64,000 bases of DNA, from contig WACJ01000219.1 in NCBI GenBank assembly GCA_008973525.1, positions 310,001 through 374,000 on the forward strand, read 5' to 3'. The translations under genes were made by a program, and so were the position numbers. The notes below the pieces were generated by a model that worked only from the letters and a program-made list of their open reading frames with translations, was not told the DNA's origin and ran no database searches. The first letter of the stretch is position 1; the number at the start of each line of letters is the position of its first letter. This DNA is from Stenopsyche tienmushanensis (taxonomy: Eukaryota; Arthropoda; Insecta; Trichoptera; Stenopsychidae). Shown one piece after another: positions 37,301 through 45,049 of the stretch.

Positions 37301-40300
37301 TTGTTACTGAAAAATAGAGTATGATAGATTATTGGCGGCGATGTATAACATATGAAATGCAAGATTTGTGCGTGCGTGTATGGGGGTGGGCGGGTGGATA
37401 CGTCAGCAGGTGTGGGGGCGCGCGGGTGGGAGGCTGCGGGATGAGTTGCCAAATCGCGAAATAATGACACGCCACGCGGCGTGCGAAGGGCTGGGGGTCG
37501 GCGGGAGGCACTGGGGGGGTTAAGGTGTTCCTGAAAAGAGAAACAAAGATAGAAGCGGAGAAAGGAAGTGCGCGACGACGATGCGAAGGGAAGAAGGAGA
37601 GGCTCTGCGCCCTTACGTGATGATATTATGCTGAAAAATCTGAAAAAGTTTAAAGTGATTCCTAAAACTTGCTATCGATTGATTTCGGCCCCGAGGAATG
37701 GAAATTTGCCCGCTGAACGCGCACCAATCAAATTATAATAATTTAGAATCTGATCGTTCAACTATTAATATATTCTATAGTAATATTTTAATAACAAATC
37801 AGATCTTGCAATCTGAAATTCAATCAATCATGAATACGATGAGTGCATACTAATATAAATCAATATAAGCCAACTGGAAATGTGTCATTTCACCCTTATA
37901 TATTTAAATACCTGACCAAACAAAAGTAATATAATCAAACCCTTTCATTGCATGCCACAGAACTAGAATAATTTATAGCACACAGACATAAAGCATACAA
38001 TAATCTGCTTTGTGTATGTGTGTTAAAACGATCTTATTACTAAGCATCTTGTGGAAGCAGATTCAGAATAAATGTGCCAAAAACTGGAACTCTTAATTTT
38101 GAATTCAAATTAAAATGTCTCAAATAATAGAGAATATGGGTATCCTTATTTGGGCCATTTCACTTAGAGAGAATTTTGTATTGAAATCTGTTAGAAAAGT
38201 CATGGCAGCTGTTTCTTGGGACGATAATAGAGTTTTACTGTTAGAGTTCAAAACACAGTAAACTACCTTATAAAAGAGAGTTGTACCCGTGCAGATATCT
38301 ATCAGCGTTCAGTCTGTTATTCAACAATTTAAACGCTACATCATACAATTCATACTAACTAATTTTTATTATGTTTGTTACAAAATCAAGCAGATTATCA
38401 TTAGAAAAATATGTATTTTAAAATTGTATGAAGTATAAAAGTCATCTACAGATCACATCAAATTCGATTTACGCGTTAAAAGACATGCAACGCGCAAATG
38501 AAAATATTCCCACAAAAATGTGTGAAAAATATATTTTTGGTCGTTGAATAAATTAGATTTAAAGAGTTAAAAATTCGATTCAATGAGAAAAGCAACATAA
38601 ATGTTGGAAACCAAAATGAACATCCATGGCAAGCTTTGATGAACCAATAATAAATTGATTGAATTGGAAGACTTTCGTGGATGAAATAAGGGAAGGAGTG
38701 TTTGCATTTGATATTCGCAATAAGTGTCTATTGTAATCATAATGGAGATCTAAACGTGGATTGGCCAATATCGCGTCGAGATAAAAACAGGGTAAATGTA
38801 GACGTCTGAATGTGAAGTGTTTGTTTACCCCCACCCCCAATCGCAGTCACCGCAACTTTACCCCCACCCCTGTCAGAACGAACCCAGACCTGTCACTCAT
38901 TCGTCACTCGTCAAAAACATGGGTGAAATATAGGGTGTTTGTGCTCAACTTTCACCTCTATGTAGGTATATTGAATTTTTGGATAATTAACAAAAAATAT
39001 ATTTCATCGATAATTACTATAATTAAATGATGCTGACGTATTTGTCGAAAATCTCGGAATTTATAATTGTGAGTATGTGTGTGAATTTATATAAGTCGTA
39101 TCTCGAATATTCTAGGGAGAATTCGCCAACACCCTGTAGAGATTTGGGTCACCGTACGTCTTCCAGAGCTCCCGTTCGCGGATCCCTCCCTGTCTCCCGT
39201 ATTGAAACGTATGAGGTTTATTTGGCCGTCAGTCAGGGTGTAACCGTGTGGAAGTACATAATCCGCCACATGTACCGATGAAAGACAACTTGAAAGATGA
39301 ATAGACCAGGAATGGGAGACGACCTATCGCGCCGACGAAGGACAATGACGTATATATACGTCCTACCGATTATTCCGAACCCTCGCCACATGACAAAGAC
39401 ACTCGATAGACGCTAAGAAAGCGGGACATATTAGTGCGGCGTTACGATCCCTCATAATGCGAAACGACCGCATTAAAAATTCACAGAGTGTCTTCGTCTA
39501 TCGAAAATATTATTTCGAAAGCGAGAGTGAATTCGAACGATTTTTAAATCCCGAAAAGGCTTAAAACCGCGATCATGTTTCAAGTGAAAAAATATTTAAC
39601 GTCCTTTTTGGATGGTTCGTTCGCCCCCTCGTTCGATCAAATTACACATATCGAGGCGAGTTCAAATATTTAACCCATTTTTTATTCGCTTTTCATAATG
39701 AAGTAATAAAATTCAGCGTGCGTTCCCCCCGTTGACAATGCGCGGTCAAAATCGAAAGGGATGCTGTAATGGTCCATTTGTGATTGGAAAAATGATGGAT
39801 AGCCCCTGTTGTATGCGAAATATTTATAAGGTCAGAAATATTTGTCACATTCGCGATAATTCAATTCAATCTTGCGCGAATCCAATAAGGGATGCAAACC
39901 GAACGACTGACCGGGACTGCTGCTGGTCGGATAGCTGCACGATGACACAGATTGGCGATTCTCAGTCCTCAACGGAGGACCACAAGCGGGCGGACAAGAT
40001 GATCCGCATCCCAGGGTGCTCGTCGACGTCGGAAGATCCCCATTGTTCCCGGTCTCCTGATTCCAATCGTAAGTTCGCGACGTCATCTGAGAACAAAAAT
40101 GCCATAAGAAAATATCATTCTATATTCAAACAGCGTTAATTTGACATTTATGATATTTACAAAAAATTAACAGTATTAATTGACATTAATACACAAATAC
40201 CTTGTTTAACGGTATTTATTTTAACTATGAATTAATATGGATGTACTTGACGATGGAATAAATTTGCATAAATCGATCGATAAGCATTTAATCAAGGATA

Positions 40301-41547
40301 GAATTCTTTTTAATAGACAAATTAATCATGGAACTCAATTTTCAAAGGATCTAATGTAATATTGTATTACAAATCAATATGCTTTTAATACTAAATAATA
40401 CATTTAAAAATATTTGCAAAATCATTATTCAAACGTCAATGATATTTTTTATTGGAACACCGTGTATCATTCAATACAAACCCAGTGCCGTAGAGAGATT
40501 CACGTGTAACTTATAATTGTGATAAAAACGGAAGCCTAATTAATAAACGGATTAATCGATTAGTCGTCGATATTTTTCAGACGGCCTGAAATAAAACATA
40601 CAACAATAATACACGCATTAATACGCGTATATTTATAGATTGTGCGTCAAAATTTAATTTCGGCTCAATATATTGATCATGCATAAATATACATAAATAT
40701 CAATTTAAATATATAAAATTCAAAGCAAAGTCGATTTTGGTGTGCCTTTCAAATTTCAAAGGAACGGATTGAACTTTGATCCTTTGAATTGTTCGATCTA
40801 ACCCACATAAATCGAACGTGCGATCTGATGCTATTCATATTAAAATTGTGACATTAAGTTCGCAAAGTTGAAAAAATAAATGCTTACATCATAATATAAC
40901 GGCAATCCGCTGTGATGTCGCTGCGGTTGATGGGCTGCATAGCTGTTAAGTGCATAACTGCTATAGGGAATCGATCCTTGAAGTCCGGGGCTGTATTCGC
41001 CGTAATTGGGATAGCTGGGAGGCGAATCCGGCGGCGGGAGTGTGTATAATAAATCGGGAGCACCGAGGCGCTGCATCGACGTGATGTATTCGATCGGATT
41101 GATTCCGAGCGATTTTGTTTCGTTGTCGTCTGCGATTTGATTTTCTGGATTATATTCCATTTTTACCATTTCGTCCTGTGTCTGTCCCCCCGTGTATTGA
41201 TTCGATATTCCGAGTATTTCCTGGATGCTGAATCCGTTGGAGTTGGAATCGTTGAGCTGCGGATTGTATTCCGGAGGAAAGCGCTGCTGATAGCTCGAGT
41301 ACTCGTCGTGTGGCGTTTGATAGTCTTCTTCTTGCGCTTGATAATGCACCTGGTTGTTGACGGCCAAAATATCCTCGACGCTGTGCGACAGCGGATTTGA
41401 CTTGTAAGGACCTTCGGAACAAACGATGGAAGTCCTTGCGGCGACGTTTTCTTCGACACGTTTGCAGGTCGACTGATGATCGTGAACTGACCCTAGCCGT
41501 CCTTCGACTGAGCTAATTTCTTCCGATGACTTTATCAATCCTGACAT
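30825..41547 (-). CDS. zen: Hox3/zerknullt homeobox transcription factor, three-exon model
   Basis: Joined exons 41547-40888, 40086-39912 and 31300-30825 give 1311 nt, 436 residues. The protein is a nuclear DNA-binding regulator. Insect Hox3 orthologues (zen) pattern extraembryonic or dorsal tissue; non-insect orthologues act as ordinary head-segment Hox genes. The homeodomain occupies about residues 301-360, with [24 protein letters not shown] and the helix-3 string [15 protein letters not shown] (Gln50, Asn51), diagnostic for Hox3 class. N-terminal features: HSVEDIL (55-61) and FSIQEIL (106-112), both eh1-like, a Pro/Tyr-rich middle (165-215), and TYDWN (225-229), a possible decayed hexapeptide. 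Intron 1 is 801 bp and intron 2 is 8.6 kb. Phases agree at both joins (0 and 1). It is longer than the zen proteins of flies and beetles. The weak point is whether exons 1 and 2 belong to this gene: they have no family signature of their own. Confidence 0.75.
31711..32125 (-). pseudogene. mariner-type transposase 3' fragment in intron 2
   Basis: The left terminus gggtatttcaataagaacgc sits next to TA and matches 59908 closely over more than 150 bp. Minus-strand traces read [12 protein letters not shown], then [13 protein letters not shown] (containing the third catalytic Asp region), then [19 protein letters not shown]. The 5' half of the element is missing. It lies about 410 bp upstream of the homeobox exon acceptor, inside the intron. 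Confidence 0.78.
32752..32907. mobile_element. piggyBac-like MITE in intron 2
   Basis: Starts ccctttgaacggcg after TTAA (32748-32751) and ends gcgcccaaaggg before TTAG (32908-32911, a one-base decay of TTAA). The ends are inverted over ccctttg and partly beyond. 156 bp, non-coding. Confidence 0.6.
33375..33791 (-). other. Less AT-rich intronic block with a 138-codon minus frame
   Basis: The minus frame 33791-33375 is open for 138 codons but has no recognisable domain, and the plus strand is open too (33451-33690). It lies in intron 2 on the gene's strand. It could be an intronic enhancer, an unrecognised alternative exon or chance. No copy was found elsewhere in the window. Confidence 0.35.
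33853..33935. repeat. mariner-like terminus fragment
   Basis: gtaccatatgaagattcgga followed by tttcagttcatcaa resembles 18483-18545 and the inverted ends near 20100 and 36230. Confidence 0.5.
34195..34275 (-). mobile_element. Family D core fragment (copy 2, truncated)
   Basis: tctgaatcccgtatctatta through gttgtagtaaatacatcatg matches the D core, but the conserved ccggtaggg end is lost. Confidence 0.65.
34530..34630 (+). pseudogene. mariner transposase fragment (TGDETW block)
   Basis: Plus-strand residues [18 protein letters not shown] match the mariner block that follows the first catalytic Asp ([17 protein letters not shown]). Nothing before or after it is recognisable as mariner. It is followed at once by gggatcc-rich hAT-related sequence. 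Confidence 0.75.
34748..35054. repeat. A-rich low-complexity tract (about 300 bp)
   Basis: Nearly pure A and T with long A runs on the plus strand (T-rich on the minus strand). It lies directly beyond the 3' side of the minus-strand LINE fragment at 35055-35390. A poly(A) tail of that LINE would show as T on the plus strand, so this is not a simple tail; it may be a T-rich 3' region or an expanded microsatellite. Confidence 0.85.
35055..35390 (-). pseudogene. Non-LTR retrotransposon (LINE) C-terminal fragment
   Basis: The 111-codon minus frame contains [37 protein letters not shown] and [20 protein letters not shown]. This order (LY/W...LRVxYNxxxRxLxGLPRxCSAS.MF) is the region after the reverse-transcriptase domain in Jockey/CR1-type LINEs. 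The catalytic domain with the YxDD box is absent, so this is a 5'-truncated copy, as is usual for LINEs. It sits in intron 2 of the Hox3 gene in the same orientation, between pieces of hAT-related repeat. The initiator shown by the open frame is not real. Confidence 0.85.
35391..36060 (+). mobile_element. Composite hAT-related element (family D, copy 3) with hAT dimerisation domain
   Basis: It contains the D blocks in order: cattcccgtcgaaatctgga, cagtggcgtaactactaatt, ttaacctttccctaccggtg (35590-35612), gtatttactacacctcga and gcagcgacggaaataaataa. A plus frame (35857-36050) follows, reading [20 protein letters not shown] then [12 protein letters not shown]. That is the conserved hAT C-terminal dimerisation motif (PxSxxxERxFSxxGxxxxxxRxxL). 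Upstream transposase domains are absent. Confidence 0.82.
36075..36245 (+). pseudogene. mariner C-terminal end and terminus
   Basis: Following the hAT piece, plus-strand residues [13 protein letters not shown], a stop, and a VNKDYFD-like trace match the mariner C-terminus. They lead into tacgaattccgaacgctcat and gtggtacacctta, which matches the end at 20085-20114. The junction with the hAT fragment lies around 36060-36075. Confidence 0.65.
36246..39911. other. Remainder of intron 2, with GC-rich island 37370-37620
   Basis: No exon recognised. The island 37370-37620 is far richer in G on the plus strand than its surroundings and carries a four-run G pattern (37414-37440: runs of 5, 3, 3 and 3 G with loops of 5, 1 and 7). 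A second GC-richer part, 39080-39440, has short frames on both strands (plus 39027-39281, minus 39087-39269) and a 16-bp palindrome gacgtatatatacgtc (about 39347-39362). All may be regulatory; nothing proves it. Confidence 0.5.
39912..40086 (-). CDS. zen: Hox3/zen coding exon 2 (58 residues plus one base)
   Basis: The acceptor reads ...TTTTTGTTCTCAG|ATGACG, a pyrimidine tract ending at 40087. The frame continues exon 1 in phase 0 and begins [14 protein letters not shown]. The rest is Ser/Thr/Cys/Pro-rich. The chosen donor is CCCG|GTCAGT (GT at 39911-39910), leaving phase 1, exactly what exon 3 needs. The frame itself stays open to 39832, so the donor choice is inference. TYDWN near the start sits where Hox proteins carry YPWM, in the exon before the homeobox. 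Confidence 0.68.
40888..41547 (-). CDS. zen: Hox3/zen coding exon 1 (220 residues, two eh1-like motifs)
   Basis: The start at 41547 is the first ATG after an in-frame TGA (only four codons upstream), in a good context (ACAATGTCA). The exon ends at ...TATTATGAT|GTAAGC (GT at 40887-40886), a strong donor, in phase 0; reading through gives a hydrophobic tail and a stop at 40840. The composition is typical of a transcription-factor activation or repression region: acidic, Gln/Asn/Tyr-rich, then [23 protein letters not shown] at 55-62 and FSIQEILG at 106-113 resemble the Groucho-binding eh1 motif (F-S-I-x-x-I-L). The open frame of 220 codons in AT-rich DNA is strong evidence of coding by itself. 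Confidence 0.82.
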
Positions 41548-41740
41548 TGTATCGGCCAATCAGAGAGCAGCAAATGATTTTGAAATTATTACGGTATTAT
41601 ATTATTTAAATTGTGGGCGAAATTAACTTTCACGCATAAATTAACATCGCGAGCCGCTCATGAGCTTGCACAGCAAGCGCGAAAACTGTACAACGCGGCC
41701 CAAAATAATCGCATACGATTCAAATAATATTATTTTTATT
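41548..41740 (-). promoter_or_regulatory. zen: Probable 5' UTR/proximal promoter of Hox3/zen
   Basis: Immediately upstream of the chosen ATG. A GC-richer patch (41640-41705) sits in AT-rich sequence and includes the inverted pair cttgctgtgcaag (about 41669-41681). An AT-rich run ttaaataatataatacc lies about 50 bases before the ATG on the minus strand. No clear TATA-plus-initiator pair, so the transcription start is unknown and a further non-coding exon upstream is possible. Confidence 0.35.
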
Positions 41741-43289
41741 TAATATTATGACAAATCTGTTTTTTAAAGATAACGTTTTATACTCTTGCTAAAAATTGTT
41801 CTGCATATTTACTTCATAATTGTGGCAATTGTATTTAAGATACACGCCTATAACGGATCATAGAACGAGTTTTGATCGTCTAAGTATAATCAAAGAATCA
41901 TTACAAGCGAAAATATATGCAAATTGTAGGACGATTCTAGGAAGCTAACATGATTATACACAAACGCATTCCTGTCAGCATTTAAATGTTTTACACGGCA
42001 AAAAAATAGCATGCATTACACATGCGTTTATTGCACTGGATGATTAAAAAATAGCACTTTTTCACTCGTTTAAATATGGTAAAACAGTGGATGCCAGACT
42101 GAAATGCACTTGCAGTTGCACCTGACGCACCTCACTTTGGCGGACAAAGCGACTAAACTATTTTCTAAAATGAAATATTTACTACTGATATCAACGGTCA
42201 AGCGCAGAAGACAGGTTTCAAGAAGTGCGATTACAATAGACGACACTGACCTTACAAACATATTTTTGAAAATGGTTGATATTGAAGCATTACAAATAAA
42301 AGGTGGCTCGTGACTCTTCAACAAACATTTTTCCCCAAAAAAATTTTTATCAAATGTTAAAAAATATTTTTAAAAAGTATTAATGTTGAAAGTATTGTTG
42401 TATACTGTGTGGTAAAAAATCATATTTGATTAGGATATTGGAATTTTATAATATATTCACCTCCGCATGCACTCGATATTGAAGGTTTGAATGCTCCCTC
42501 AGTGATTTATCTGGATATATCGAATCGAGCTTTTGTAGTCATCTCAATAAAGATAAAAATAGTCATATTGACTTTAAGAATATACAATTTGAGAATAGAA
42601 AAGCTTTCTCTTTTGAATACATAGCTTTTCATTTGCCAATTTTAATACAAAATAGAAAGCAATTGAAGATTAAGCTCTCATCGTTACCCAATCTTCAGCC
42701 TACCATCTTCTATATGTATTACTTAAGCTTGTAGTTTCTTCTTCTCAATGTTTAATTTCGCGTCTGTTAGTTCTATTGGGGGTCATACATATTAAAAAGA
42801 ATTATTAGAAAGAAATATTTGAAAAATTCCATATATTTAAATTAAATTCCCAATCAATCTACAGCATAATTATCATTTCAATATTTACATATTAAGGAAT
42901 TAGCGTAATAAAGACTAACAATTTTTATTCGAGAACTTGAACCATTTGAACTTTAGCTTCTCGTATCATTGTTTCATTGACATTGATAGCACCGTCAAAT
43001 TCAATAATTGCGATCCTAAATGAACGAAACTTTCTCGAAAATTATTCGGAAAATGAAAGCCCTGAGTAAAATTCCAATGCAAAGCACACAATACTTAAAT
43101 ATTTAGAAAGTTGAAAGTTTTATTGAAATTAATATCGTCGAATACTATGAATTTAATTTCACCTAGAGTCTTATAGGAAGAAAATAATGCCAAATAAAGA
43201 AAAAAGTATTTGTGTTTTAATTCCGTTTGTTGAAGTGCTTTTATATATTTTTAATTTCGATAAAAATAGATGTACGATCTTGTTAAGTA
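41741..43289. other. Unassigned upstream interval
   Basis: AT-rich, no gene or recognised transposon. Small frames on both strands at 42070-42324 are mutual shadows without a known domain. Confidence 0.5.
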
Positions 43290-44632
43290 TATTTTTTCGA
43301 TATGTCGAATCTCCTGTCGGACTCAGGGATGCGGAATAACTGCCATCGTCTTGGTGATACTTCTTGTGAGCATCTTACGTTCGGCGGTGTCATTGCTTGT
43401 GCTTGGCAAAATTGGTAGCCAAGCTATGGATACGCTAGTGGCGTCATTTCTTCTATTGATAACAGAGTTGTTTCGTTTTCTATCGCTTCTTAAAGCAATC
43501 CTAATGCCGAAGTTTTCGATTTTCTGGCACAAAAACCACAACACCCTGCATGGCTATTGGATCCGCATACGTACATCCTTGACAGCCTCACTAGCTTACT
43601 CGGGATTCTCATCTCTAACATGGTTCTTCAGAGTTTTTTTCTGGTAGATGCTGTCGTTAGCCTCCCAGAAATCTATAAATATATGAGGAAAGTTGACATC
43701 GTATCATTTTTGTGAGAATATATGCTCAACAAGCACTATTTCAAACTCTTCATAGACGCTTTCAAGAATGCTCTTTGGCCACAGTTTCTTCCAAGCAGGA
43801 ATAAGGCTTTTGGTTGTCTTGAGGCAGATCACAGTGTGACCTTTCTGTTTAAATATAAAACCCGTAGGCTGGATAAATTAAGTGGAATTGAGAGGCAATA
43901 ACTAGATCTTGATGAAATTCTTCCCAGAAGTCATCTTATAGGCTTGGAGAATAGACGAGAGCATTCTTCATAACAAGTAAGACTCGAGAAATTCATCGAG
44001 ATGAATGCATCGACGAGAGCATTCATCTCAAGCAAATATTTTATAATAGAAGGATCAAACACTTTATTGTTCCAATCAATAAAAAAAGTCGTGTCAGCCA
44101 AGCCTTTAACATCACATTTAGCCTGCTGTAACAGTTGTTGGTTTTATTTTCATATTTCTACTGATATTGGTACAAAACAGCAACATCAGACGATCTTTCA
44201 TTGTTTTTTTTATCCAGGTAACTCCTTCTCCTCTGCTATAGCATCTTCTTCCAGAAGAGAACTATCTTATCAAATCCTGTTGTGGCAGGTAACCCTAAAA
44301 ATCTACCAGCTTCTTACAGTTGTCGATGAAGTTCGCTGATGGATTTTTATCGAAGTTGGCTTCTCCGCCTTGCCTCACAGCACTGTGGATGCCAGTTCTT
44401 CTCTTTAACTTATCATACCACCAATAGCTTCCATCGAAGAAGTAACATTTCAACGTCAAGAATACGTAACTGTTGCGTAGATATTCTTATCGCTCCATTT
44501 GAAGCATCCGACTTCCTTGTCTTGTTTTTATTCTTAAGGATAATGCAAATCATTGATGTAATTCAATTATATGAATGCACATAGATCATCCTTTCTCACA
44601 CCGCTTTCTTGCTTCTTCATGGTTTTACTTCT
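43290..44632 (-). pseudogene. Degenerate Tigger/Jerky-like (pogo superfamily) transposase
   Basis: Read on the minus strand from 44632 down, pieces in several frames follow the family order: LKRRTGIHSAVRQG (DNA-binding domain end), NPSANFIDNCKKLVD (44305-44350), MKDRLMLLFCTNISRNMKIK with PTTVTAG (44130-44210; KDRLTLLLCxNxxGxxKLKPLVIG in the family), LKAWLTRLFFIDWNNKVF (44050-44110; the W-M/L-T-x-x-x-F-x-x-W block), and TTKSLIPAWKKLWPKS (43760-43810; the C-terminal AWKKLWP block). The catalytic LLLxDNAPxH segment and the intervening frame are destroyed. Frames 43270-43647 and 44001-44584 on the plus strand are shadows. Related enzymes move pogo-like elements with TA duplications, such as the MITE at 5054. 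Confidence 0.8.
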
Positions 44633-44640
44633 AGGGTTAC

Positions 44641-45041
44641 CAGAGCCGTAATGAAGCGCCCATGGCAATTATTCATTCTAAATCCATTTTTTTTTCAAGT
44701 TAAATAATTATTATAATATCTTCTGAGGTGGCTTCTGTGATCGTATCGCTCATAAAAATCCCCGGGTATGCATTTATCCTCGAAAATGCTGCAAAAATTC
44801 TTAAAAGAGAACCGAATGGCCACAACAAGGTCTGTGTGTCCATCTGGTCCGCTTTTCGGACCACTGATATTACGAATGAACACTTCGCGATTGGACGCCA
44901 TACATGTCTACAGTACGATTAAAAACTCTCATAACAAAATGAAGTTGTCCTAAGAAGACTAATCGGATGAGTTGTTTAAATTTTACAATCAGTTGCGCCC
45001 GTGGTGGGCGCCTGCTTTGCCACTCCCTTGTTACAGCCTTG
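44641..45041 (-). mobile_element. Composite hAT-ended non-autonomous element with target duplication
   Basis: One end reads cagagccgtaatgaagcgcc, the other caaggctgtaacaagggagt on the opposite strand, continuing ggcaaagcaggcgcc. Eight-base flanks agggttac (44633-44640) and agggttat (45042-45049) match at 7 of 8. The 401-bp element carries the inner module aaaatgctgcaaaaattctt, ggtccgcttttcggacc, accactgatat. Same family as 62490-62903 and 11605-11960. Minus frame 44695-44901 inside it is not a host gene. Confidence 0.85.
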
Positions 45042-45049
45042 AGGGTTAT

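Noticed and set aside
39131..39140. Ten bases accctgtaga identical to the start of miR-10, whose family lies in Hox clusters
   Set aside because: The remaining bases do not match miR-10 or miR-993, the strand is opposite to the gene, and no complementary arm for a precursor hairpin lies within about 80 bases.
40888..41547. Exon 1 as part of a Vsx- or NK2-type homeobox gene rather than Hox3
   Set aside because: The eh1 motif also occurs in those families, but no second homeobox is visible on this strand and the exon phases lead to the Hox3 homeobox. Kept as the main alternative, not excluded.
43270..43647. 125-codon plus frame with hydrophobic stretches resembling a membrane protein
   Set aside because: It is antisense to the Tigger/Jerky-like transposase remnant, whose minus-strand blocks are clearly recognisable.
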